Shown here piece by piece: positions 15,585-23,045 of a DNA stretch of 33,514 bases. The DNA is from Thermoguttaceae bacterium (GTDB taxonomy: Bacteria; Planctomycetota; Planctomycetia; Pirellulales; Thermoguttaceae): the NCBI GenBank assembly GCA_017550965.1, contig JAFZNK010000317.1, positions 1-33,514 of the forward strand, given 5' to 3'. Numbering within the stretch: position 1 is the stretch's first letter; every line of letters starts with the position of its first letter. A model generated the notes under the pieces. The model had not been told where the DNA came from. It did not search any database and was given only the letters and a program-made list of their open reading frames with translations. Position numbers and translations under genes: made by a program.

Positions 15585-16166
15585 ATGTTTGAGATCCTCA
15601 AAGTAATTCGAGATCGACGCCAAAGTTCCGACGCGATTTATGAAGCGCGGTTCTTTAAGGCGTTTACGGAAAACTGCGGATACAACGCGTTCGTCGCGTC
15701 CGCGTCGACGGCGTTCGAATGGTTCGACGCGTCGGCGTTTAACTTGCTCAGATCCGCCGTTTCTTGCGGAGCCGACGAGTATCGTGAACGGCGCCGCGTC
15801 TGCGCGATAAGCGCAATGATCTTCCTGTTCGTTCTCGTCGAACAACTGTCGTTGGCTCATCTTGGGCGTTTGTATTTCTGGAAGCCGTCTCTCGGACGCT
15901 GGTTTGTCATCCAAACCGTTTCGCTGTATTGGGAAGCGTACTGGACGATTTTCGCGCGTCAGGTCGCCGTAGCGCTTTTGCTCGCGCTCGTTTGCCGACT
16001 GTGCGCCAACGTCGCCCTGTTGCGTCGTGACGTCGAAATCGTCGACGAACCCCGTTCGGTTGACGCGATCGCGCGTTCCGACGACCGAATTGACGCGAAC
16101 TTCCTCAACCTGGCGTCATGTTCGCGCCTTCATCGATGGAGACGTTGTATTAGCGTCTCTTCTTAG
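15585..16166 (+). CDS. Unrecognised small membrane protein
   Basis: I do not recognise this family. The 193-residue product has a soluble N-terminal part of about 75 residues (EARFFKAFTENCGYNAFVASAS and RSAVSCGADEYRERRRV). Two hydrophobic segments follow at about 76-96 (CAISAMIFLFVLVEQLSLAHL) and 125-147 (FARQVAVALLLALVCRLCANV), then a charged tail. The coding call rests on a near-perfect Shine-Dalgarno (AAAGGAGGG) 6-7 nt before the ATG and on the membrane-helix composition. It lies about 370 bp upstream of the chaperone operon on the same strand but has its own spacing and that operon has its own promoter, so any functional link is speculative. A hairpin overlapping its stop codon may end transcription. 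Confidence 0.6.
   Translation: MFEILKVIRDRRQSSDAIYEARFFKAFTENCGYNAFVASASTAFEWFDASAFNLLRSAVSCGADEYRERRRVCAISAMIFLFVLVEQLSLAHLGRLYFWKPSLGRWFVIQTVSLYWEAYWTIFARQVAVALLLALVCRLCANVALLRRDVEIVDEPRSVDAIARSDDRIDANFLNLASCSRLHRWRRCISVSS
16139..16163 (+). terminator. Possible terminator overlapping a stop codon
   Basis: GAGACG (16139-16144) pairs with CGTCTC (16154-16159) across a 9-nt loop, followed by TTCTT. The T-run is short and the stem lies within the last codons of the membrane protein gene, so this is a weak call. Confidence 0.35.
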
Positions 16167-16534
16167 CGTTTGGCGACGGCTTTTGTCGGCCGTTCGACCC
16201 TCTGATCGCACGACGCGCTCTGATTCGCGTCTCCAATTGAACCGATTTGCCTCGCGCAAGTCGATTCAATTCCCGTCGGGGACTCTTCTTTCGCCGTTGA
16301 TTTTACTCTGACCTGGAACGCGTTGACCGCTCTTTTTCGTCGTTCTGTCGACGCTGCGGACGGATTTCTGAAAAAAGTCCTTTTTAACCCCGATTTCTTC
16401 CTCGTTTAGCTTGAAAATAGCGTCCCCTTGAACTATAATATTCCCGGTTGGCGTTTTTTTTAATCAACAATCATACGAAAACGCTTGTCGAATCGTCGTT
16501 TCGACGCGAGCCCCGACACAAGAGGAACGAAACT
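16167..16534 (+). promoter_or_regulatory. Upstream region of the chaperone/GTPase operon
   Basis: About 370 non-coding bases. Its right part holds TTGAAA (16411-16416), a 17-bp spacer and a perfect TATAAT (16434-16439), predicting a start near 16446 and a leader of about 90 nt before the GrpE-like ATG at 16535. I saw no CIRCE inverted repeat (TTAGCACTC type) and no obvious heat-shock sigma32 pattern, so the operon appears to be driven by the housekeeping sigma factor rather than by classical heat-shock control. The rest of the stretch shows nothing further. Confidence 0.65.
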
Positions 16535-17446
16535 ATGAACGCAGATCAGGAAAAACCTGACGAACTGTCGCCCGAAGAGTCCCTGGTCGACAAGGCGGAC
16601 TCTCCGACGAATGAATCGCTTGGACTTACGCCCGACGCGGCGCAACCGCTGGAACAAGCGGAAGTCGCGGACGAGGTCGACGAGTCCGCTTTGCCGCAAG
16701 ATTCTCAGGACGTCGTATTTACGGAAACTTCGGAACAAGTCCCCGAACAAGCGGAAATCGCGGAAGCGGTCAAGCCGTATGTCGATCCGTTTGAGACGGT
16801 CGTCGTCGAGCCGAACGAATCGATCGACGTCGACGATTCAAGGCCGGAGCACACGCTCGAGGACGTCGTCGTGCTGTTGGAACAGTTGCGGAAAGATTTC
16901 GGTCGAAATCAGACTCGAGACGCGAAACAACAGGAAAGAATCGACAAACTCTATGAAGAAAACGCCGAGTATAAAAAAAATCTCGTGTGGAGTATGAAAA
17001 AAGAGCTGATCGAGTCGTTTATCGCCGAGATCGACGACGTCGAGAAACGCTGGAGACCGTCTAAATTAGACGAGCCGATCCCGACCGACCCCAAGGAATT
17101 GGCGGAGCAATATAAAAAACTGCTCAAATACGTCTGTCGCGAATTGCCTGAAAACCTCCGGTTTGCGCTCGAAAGTCACGACGTTTTCGCATACTCTTCT
17201 GAAGACGGCGTCGAGTTTAATCCGAAAAAGCAACGCGCGATAAAAACGACGTCGACCGATCGACCGGAACTCAATAAGACGATCAAGTCGCTCCGACCGG
17301 GATATGACGCGATTGTTCGCGGTCAGGAGACAAACGTGCGTCTGGAACTGGTCGAAGTGTTTAAATATTCCGGCCCCGCGCCGGACGTTTCGGCGCAACC
17401 GGAAGCCGCTCCGCAAGAGCCGTCGACCGACGAGCCGGTCGCCTGA
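16535..17446 (+). CDS. GrpE-like nucleotide exchange factor with acidic extension
   Basis: A 303-residue protein. Residues 1-105 are a strongly acidic, Glu/Asp/Pro-rich, probably disordered extension with echoing EQAEVADE/EQAEIAEA segments. From about 107 comes a GrpE-like core: a long coiled-coil helix (EDVVVLLEQLRKDFGRNQTRDAKQQ), a helical bundle, and a C-terminal beta region (LRPGYDAIVRGQETNVRLELVEVFKY, about 248-275) matching the GrpE beta-wing. GrpE releases ADP from Hsp70, and the next three genes all encode Hsp70s, so it is probably their dedicated exchange factor. It differs from housekeeping GrpE (about 190 residues) by the extension. The start has AGAGGAA upstream; a longer frame to 16448 lacks such a site. 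The 52-bp gap to the first Hsp70 and the shared promoter place it first in the operon. Confidence 0.75.
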   Translation: MNADQEKPDELSPEESLVDKADSPTNESLGLTPDAAQPLEQAEVADEVDESALPQDSQDVVFTETSEQVPEQAEIAEAVKPYVDPFETVVVEPNESIDVDDSRPEHTLEDVVVLLEQLRKDFGRNQTRDAKQQERIDKLYEENAEYKKNLVWSMKKELIESFIAEIDDVEKRWRPSKLDEPIPTDPKELAEQYKKLLKYVCRELPENLRFALESHDVFAYSSEDGVEFNPKKQRAIKTTSTDRPELNKTIKSLRPGYDAIVRGQETNVRLELVEVFKYSGPAPDVSAQPEAAPQEPSTDEPVA

Positions 17447-17498
17447 CGTTTTCCTTCGTTTCCCCCCTTTTTTTCCAGTATTTGAAAGATTAGCACAG

Positions 17499-19160
17499 AT
17501 GGCAAACAAAGTTTACGGTATTGACCTTGGCACGACCTATTCGGCGATTTCGTTCATCAACGAGAACAACAAAGCGGAGACGATTCGCAATTCGGACAAC
17601 GAACAAATTACCCCTTCGGTCGTCTTCTTTGAAACGCCGGAAAATATCGTCGTCGGGAGGATCGCCAAAGAATCCGCGAAATCGGATCCGGACAACGTCG
17701 TCGATTTCGTCAAGCGGCAGATGGGGACCGACTGGACGTTCGCGTACGAAGGTCGCGACTATAAGCCCGAGGAGATTTCCAGCTTTATTCTCAAACGGCT
17801 TGCCGGAGACGCGCAAAAAACGGACGGACACGACGTGAAAGACGTCGTGATCACGTGCCCCGCGTATTTTGGGGACGCCGAGCGCAACGCGACGCGTCAG
17901 GCGGGGGAGATCGCCGGGCTTAACGTCGTGGCGATTCTCGACGAACCGGCCGCCGCCGCGCTTCATTACGCGTTTCGCGACGGCATGACGAGCGAAGGAA
18001 AGAATCGCGCGGCGATCGTTTACGACCTTGGGGGCGGAACGTTCGACGTAACGGTCGTTTCGATTGAAGAGAACAACGTCCGAATCGTCTGCACCGACGG
18101 CGATCACCGCCTTGGCGGCAAAGACTGGGACGACCGAATCGTCAAAGATCTCATGAGCGATCTGGAAAACGAGCTTGGCGAGAGTTCCGAGAACTGCAAT
18201 TGGAACGATCCGGAAACGAGTTACGATCTGCGTTTTTCGGCGGAAAACGCCAAGAAGACGCTCACAAATCGCGAGACGGCGAAGGTTCGCGTTGTGTGCG
18301 ACGCCGGGCGCGTCAACGTCGACTATACGCGCGAACGATTCGAACAGTCGACGAGCGACCTGCTCGAACGCACCGTCGAATTCACGCGCAACGTCTTGAA
18401 CATGGCGAAAGAAAAGGGAATCGATCGTATCGACGACTTCCTGCTCGTCGGCGGTTCGACGCGCATGCCGATGGTCGCGGAACGAATTCGGCGCGAATTT
18501 GAGGCGGAACTCGGCTGCGCGCCGCAGTCGTTCGACGTCGACGAGGCGGTCGCCAAAGGCGCGGCGTGGTTCGGATACTGCCAGACGATCAAAGTACTGC
18601 TCGACGACAAAGCCAAAGAGGCGGGCAAGGAGAGTTTCGACGATCTTTCGGACGCCGAAAAGAAAGACGTCGCCGCCGACGTGGCCGCCGAACAGGGCGT
18701 TTCCGACGAATACCTGCTTGAAGCGGGAAACACGAGCATCACGACCGTCGCGACGAAAAGCTACGGCATTCGCGCGCTGGACAAGACTGGAACGCCGGTT
18801 GTTCACAACATGATTTTCCGACAGACGCCAACTCCCGTTGTCGTCAAACAATCTTTTAGAGCCAAAGACGCAGCTGCGCCAGCCGTTGAATTGCGCGTTT
18901 TTAGTAGCAACGACACGTCCGTCGACGTTCCACTTGATCAATGCGAAGAACTTGGCGTTGCTGAACTTATACTTCCACCGGGAATGTCTGCGCAAACGCC
19001 TGTTGAAGTTACGTTCGATCTTTCTCCAGAGGGTGCGTTGAAAATTAGCGGAACTGCCGCCGGAAGCGAGGTCCACGCGGAGTTTAAAGCGGAAACCGGA
19101 ATGAGCGCCGACGAAGTTCAGGAAGCGAAAGAGCGCAGTAAAGATCTGGTCGTCGAGTGA
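17499..19160 (+). CDS. Hsp70-family chaperone A
   Basis: A 553-residue Hsp70. The ATPase domain (about 1-360) is complete: phosphate-1 GIDLGTTYS from G7, phosphate-2 DLGGGTFDVT from D176, adenosine motif LVGGSTRMP from L316. It lacks DnaK's hydrophobic LLLDV linker. Instead a charged helical insert (about 362-411, KAKEAGKESFDDLSDAEKKD) precedes a shortened substrate-binding beta region starting near TVATKSYGI (about 415). No full alpha-helical lid follows; only a short helix remains. It is about 85 residues shorter than DnaK. Codon and base usage changes in the beta region (about 18780-19040), with fewer CG dinucleotides. The start is the ATG at 17499; an overlapping longer frame runs antiphase to the GrpE-like gene. 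Its stop overlaps the GTG of the next frame. Confidence 0.93.
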   Translation: MANKVYGIDLGTTYSAISFINENNKAETIRNSDNEQITPSVVFFETPENIVVGRIAKESAKSDPDNVVDFVKRQMGTDWTFAYEGRDYKPEEISSFILKRLAGDAQKTDGHDVKDVVITCPAYFGDAERNATRQAGEIAGLNVVAILDEPAAAALHYAFRDGMTSEGKNRAAIVYDLGGGTFDVTVVSIEENNVRIVCTDGDHRLGGKDWDDRIVKDLMSDLENELGESSENCNWNDPETSYDLRFSAENAKKTLTNRETAKVRVVCDAGRVNVDYTRERFEQSTSDLLERTVEFTRNVLNMAKEKGIDRIDDFLLVGGSTRMPMVAERIRREFEAELGCAPQSFDVDEAVAKGAAWFGYCQTIKVLLDDKAKEAGKESFDDLSDAEKKDVAADVAAEQGVSDEYLLEAGNTSITTVATKSYGIRALDKTGTPVVHNMIFRQTPTPVVVKQSFRAKDAAAPAVELRVFSSNDTSVDVPLDQCEELGVAELILPPGMSAQTPVEVTFDLSPEGALKISGTAAGSEVHAEFKAETGMSADEVQEAKERSKDLVVE

Positions 19161-19177
19161 GTCGGGGAGTCGTCAAG

Positions 19178-20827
19178 ATGAAGAAATCGGACCGTGTTTT
19201 TGGAATCGACCTTGGCACGACGTACAGCTGTATTTCGTACGTCGACGACTACGGCAAAGTTCAGGTGATCCCGAACGAGCGTAATCAGCGCACGACTCCG
19301 TCCGCCGTTTGGTTTAAAGAGGATAATCGCGTCGTCGTCGGAGACGAAGCGAAGGAAGCGACTGTCGTCGAGCCGAACAACGTTTGTCAGTTCGTCAAGC
19401 GCAGCATGGGGGATTCGTCGTTCTACGCCGTTTATTCCGGGGAGCCGAGAACGCCCGAAGAGATTTCCAGCTTCATCCTGAAGAAACTCGCCAAAGACGC
19501 GTCCGAAGCGCTTGGCGAAGAAGTCGGCGACGTCGTGATTACGTGCCCCGCGTATTTCTTCATTAAGGAGCGCAACGCGACCAAACGCGCGGGGGAACTT
19601 GCCGGACTGAACGTTCTACACATCCTCAACGAACCGACCGCCGCCGCGATTTCCTACGGGCTTGGCGCGGAAGGCGAGGATAAAACGATCCTCGTTTTCG
19701 ACCTTGGAGGCGGAACGTTCGACGTGACGTCGATTCATTTTGGCGCGAACGAGGACCGCGTTTTGTTCACCGACGGCGACCATCGCCTCGGGGGCAAAGA
19801 CTGGGACGATCGGCTGGTGCGCCTGATCGCCGAACGTTATCAGGAGGAGACGGGAAGCGGCGAAGACCCGCTTCAATCTCAGGAAACGCTCGCGGAACTC
19901 TTTCTTGAGGCGGAAAAGATCAAGAAACAGCTTAGCGAGCGCGAAAAGACGTCGGTTCGCTTTACGTATAACGAGGAGTCGGTTCGCTTTGACGTAACGC
20001 GCGAAGAGTTCGAAAACATAACCTCCGACCTGTTGACGCGCGCGATCGAGTTTACGAGAAGCATTTTCGAAAAGACGCGCGAGACGGGCGAATTGATTCG
20101 GGAAATTCTGTTGGTCGGCGGCTCGTCGAAAATGCCCGCCGTCGCCAGGCGAATCGAACAGGAGTTCGGCATGAAGCCGAAGCTCTACGATCCGGACGAG
20201 GCGGTCGCGCGCGGCGCCGGAATCTTCGGAAACAACCTGCGCTTGCGCAAAATCGCCGAAGAGAAGACGGGCAAAAAAATTACCGAATTGACGCTCGACG
20301 ATTACGAAGACGTCGCCGCCGATTGCGGGTATACGCTCGAGACGGTTCAAAAGGCGATGAGAACGTTTTCCAACGTTACGAGCAAGACGTTTGGACTTGG
20401 GTTACACAATCCGGTAAAAAACGAAGACGCCGTTTACAATTATATTTATCGAGATTCCCCGCTACCTGCGATCAATAACGATCCGACGTCGACTCGTTAT
20501 GAATGTCAAAGCAACGTGCTGGTTGAAATCTATTCGAACACCAGATCGAAACCTGACGATTTTGAATCCGCCGACGTTCATTGGGTTCCGTTTGACGAAT
20601 GCGAGTTGATTTGGAAAGGCGTCCTAGACCTTCCGATTAAGACTTTGCCAAAGGGCTCGACAATTGAAACGGTTTTCGAGATTTCTGAAGAAGGACTCCT
20701 GACCGTAACGGTTGCCGAACCTAAGTCTGGCCAAAGCTTAGTCGCTAAGATTGACACGACGGAATCAGCTGATCCCATTGAAAAGCGCGCTCAAGAAAAG
20801 CGCTGTTCGGAACTGATTTTAGAATGA
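19178..20827 (+). CDS. Hsp70-family chaperone B
   Basis: A 549-residue paralog of the preceding Hsp70. Motifs: GIDLGTTYS from G9, DLGGGTFDVT from D175, LVGGSSKMP from L312. Like A it has an insert between the ATPase and substrate regions (NNLRLRKIAEEKTGKKITEL) and then a lid-less beta region starting at about SKTFGLGL. That beta region is hardly alignable with A beyond the (S/T)K(S/T)(Y/F)G pattern and a VxVPxDxCE-like strand (here HWVPFDECEL), implying divergent substrates. From about 20380 the base usage shifts as in A. GGGGAG sits 8 nt before the ATG at 19178; an upstream in-frame GTG overlapping the previous stop is the alternative start. Its stop shares an ATGA with the next gene, so the two are translationally coupled. 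Confidence 0.93.
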   Translation: MKKSDRVFGIDLGTTYSCISYVDDYGKVQVIPNERNQRTTPSAVWFKEDNRVVVGDEAKEATVVEPNNVCQFVKRSMGDSSFYAVYSGEPRTPEEISSFILKKLAKDASEALGEEVGDVVITCPAYFFIKERNATKRAGELAGLNVLHILNEPTAAAISYGLGAEGEDKTILVFDLGGGTFDVTSIHFGANEDRVLFTDGDHRLGGKDWDDRLVRLIAERYQEETGSGEDPLQSQETLAELFLEAEKIKKQLSEREKTSVRFTYNEESVRFDVTREEFENITSDLLTRAIEFTRSIFEKTRETGELIREILLVGGSSKMPAVARRIEQEFGMKPKLYDPDEAVARGAGIFGNNLRLRKIAEEKTGKKITELTLDDYEDVAADCGYTLETVQKAMRTFSNVTSKTFGLGLHNPVKNEDAVYNYIYRDSPLPAINNDPTSTRYECQSNVLVEIYSNTRSKPDDFESADVHWVPFDECELIWKGVLDLPIKTLPKGSTIETVFEISEEGLLTVTVAEPKSGQSLVAKIDTTESADPIEKRAQEKRCSELILE

Positions 20828-23028
20828 AAGCAAACGATCGTTCCCAGCGCGTCGCCGTCGGAATCGACCTTGGCACGACGTTTTCGGTCGTCGCGTATTG
20901 CGACGGCAAATCGTCTCCGCGCGTCCTGAACAATTCCCTTGGCAAACGCACGACGCCTTCGGTCGTGTGTTTTCAGGGGGACGAAGTCCTTGTCGGACAA
21001 GACGCTAAAGACGAACAGGCGTGCGGCGAACTTAACGCGGCGTCGTTTTTCAAGCGGCGTATGGGGGACGGAAATTTCTCGTTTTCCGTCGATTCGCGCG
21101 ACTATTCGGCGGCGGAGCTTTCGACCTTTCTTTTGAAAAAACTCAAAGAGGACGCGGAGGCGGAACTGGGGCGGACGATTACCGACGCGATCGTTACCGT
21201 GCCCGCGTATTTCAACAACTTCCAACGTCAGGCGACGCTCGACGCCGCGCGCGCCGCCGGGCTGAACCCTCTTCGCGCGCTCAACGAGCCGACCGCCGCC
21301 GCGCTTGCCTTCGGCGTTCGCGCGAACGATTCGAACGCGGGCAAAAAATATCTTGTCTACGACCTTGGCGGGGGAACGTTCGACGTGTCGATTATCGCGA
21401 TCGATCGCAAGGAGATCCGCGTTCTGGCGACCGACGGCGATCATCTGCTTGGCGGCAAAGATTGGGACGACCGACTGCTAACGTACGTCGCGGAACGTTT
21501 TAAAGACGAGACGGGACTCGACTTGTTCGAAGACGTCGAATCGGTCAACGAAGCGCTCGTTCGCGCCGAACGCGCCAAAATCGAGTTGTCGGCGCGCGAA
21601 GAGACGAAGATTACCGCGTCGAGTCGACGCGAAAAAGTTTCGGTTCCGATTTCGCGCAACCTTTTTGAGGAACTTTCGAGCGACTTGTTCGAGCGCACGG
21701 CGACTTTATGCGAGTCGACGTTGCGAAGTTGCTCCCCCGCGCTGTCCTGGAACGACTTGGAGGGGGTTCTTCTGGTCGGCGGTTCGACGCGCATGCCCGC
21801 CGTCGCGCGCTTTATGCGGGCGAAAAGCGGACGGCCCGTCCTGTCGGGCGTAAACGTCGACGAGGCGGTCGCGATCGGCGCGGCGATTCAGGCGGCGGCC
21901 GATCTGGAAGCGGAAGAACCGCGATATTATCTGGATTCGACCGGGCGCGAGTATCTTCTGGAATCGCCGAAACTTGCGGACGTGTGCAGTCATACGCTCG
22001 GAATGATCGCCGAAAACGACGATCGCTCGAGGTACGTCAACAGCGCGATTCTCAACAAGAACGCGACGATTCCCGCAAAAGAGACGAAACGACATAAACT
22101 GAACGTCGGAACCGTCGAAAACCCCGAGCTGGAAGTCTATCTTCTTCAGGGAGAGCACGAACGACCGCTCGACAACGTGATTCTTGGCAAATACGTCTTT
22201 TCGGGGTTCCAACGAACGGGCGCGAAAGAGATTGAAGTCGACGTAACGTATTCGTACGACCGCAACGGAGTCGTCGACGTTGTCGCGACGCAAGTCGAAG
22301 GTTCGCGGGAGTTGAAGAAACGCGTTGAAACGGTTCCCGACGACATGGCGTGGACCGACGAAACGCCTAAAGCGCTAACGGCAAGCGTTCCGACGAATTT
22401 GTCGATCGTTTTTGCCGTCGACGTTTCGACAAGCATGCTTGGCAAGCCGATCGCCAAAGCCAGGAAGGCGTTTCTTTCGTTTGTCGGCAAATTTGATTTG
22501 GGAACGACGAGAATCGGCGTGATTCGATTTGCCGACAGAAACGATATCGTTCTCAAACCGACGCGTTCTCTGTCGAGCGTCCGACACGCGTCGTCGAAAA
22601 TAAAAATCGATATTGCGACCGTTGGAATCGCTAACGCGGCGATTCCGTTCGACTCGGCGTACTATTGTTTTACGCATAAGAAGACCGTTCCCGACGTCCG
22701 CGACGCGAATTGGAAATCCGCGGGCGAACTACGGCTTGCCGCTTTGGAAAAAGAGGACGGAAACGTCGTCGAAAGACGCGTCGTCGTCGTTTTGACCGAC
22801 GGGCGTTGGAATAATCAGTCGAAGGCGATTAACAAAGCTAAAGCTCTCGCCGCGCGGGGAATCGACGTCGTCGCCGTCGGATTTGGAGGCGCCGATCGAA
22901 TGTTCTTGCAAAAGATCTCCACCATGGACGAGGGGGCGCTCTTCACCGATTTATCTCACCTGGAAGAGTCGTTTTCGACGATCGCTCAAACGATCAAAGA
23001 AGTCGGACGGCTGACTCGTAAGCGATAA
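20824..23028 (+). CDS. Hsp70-vWA fusion protein
   Basis: A 734-residue two-part protein. The Hsp70 ATPase domain spans about 1-375 with GIDLGTTFS (D15), DLGGGTFDVS (D180) and LVGGSTRMP (L317). Then comes a beta substrate-binding region (about 385-515, CSHTLGMIAENDDRSRY onward, including NVILGKYVFSGFQ and VDVTYSYDRNGVVDV, close to the canonical Hsp70 pattern). In place of the helical lid there is a vWA domain (about 520-734) with MIDAS DVSTSM at D533 and LTDGRW at D659. The vWA end is intact (VVAVGFGGADRMFLQ). This replaces the part of Hsp70 that clamps clients with a metal-dependent protein-binding module, suggesting a fixed partner. The ATGA overlap with chaperone B supports co-translation. 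It also lacks the inserts seen in A and B. Confidence 0.93.
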   Translation: MKANDRSQRVAVGIDLGTTFSVVAYCDGKSSPRVLNNSLGKRTTPSVVCFQGDEVLVGQDAKDEQACGELNAASFFKRRMGDGNFSFSVDSRDYSAAELSTFLLKKLKEDAEAELGRTITDAIVTVPAYFNNFQRQATLDAARAAGLNPLRALNEPTAAALAFGVRANDSNAGKKYLVYDLGGGTFDVSIIAIDRKEIRVLATDGDHLLGGKDWDDRLLTYVAERFKDETGLDLFEDVESVNEALVRAERAKIELSAREETKITASSRREKVSVPISRNLFEELSSDLFERTATLCESTLRSCSPALSWNDLEGVLLVGGSTRMPAVARFMRAKSGRPVLSGVNVDEAVAIGAAIQAAADLEAEEPRYYLDSTGREYLLESPKLADVCSHTLGMIAENDDRSRYVNSAILNKNATIPAKETKRHKLNVGTVENPELEVYLLQGEHERPLDNVILGKYVFSGFQRTGAKEIEVDVTYSYDRNGVVDVVATQVEGSRELKKRVETVPDDMAWTDETPKALTASVPTNLSIVFAVDVSTSMLGKPIAKARKAFLSFVGKFDLGTTRIGVIRFADRNDIVLKPTRSLSSVRHASSKIKIDIATVGIANAAIPFDSAYYCFTHKKTVPDVRDANWKSAGELRLAALEKEDGNVVERRVVVVLTDGRWNNQSKAINKAKALAARGIDVVAVGFGGADRMFLQKISTMDEGALFTDLSHLEESFSTIAQTIKEVGRLTRKR

Positions 23029-23045
23029 GCAGTAAAGGTAATACG

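Noticed and set aside
16167..16534. CIRCE/HrcA heat-shock operator before the GrpE-like gene
   Set aside because: No TTAGCACTC/GAGTGCTAA inverted repeat present; the promoter is sigma70-like.
17490..19076. 528-codon open frame antisense to Hsp70 A
   Set aside because: A codon-bias shadow; similar shadows occur opposite the other Hsp70 genes at matching positions, because the Hsp70 paralogs share sequence.
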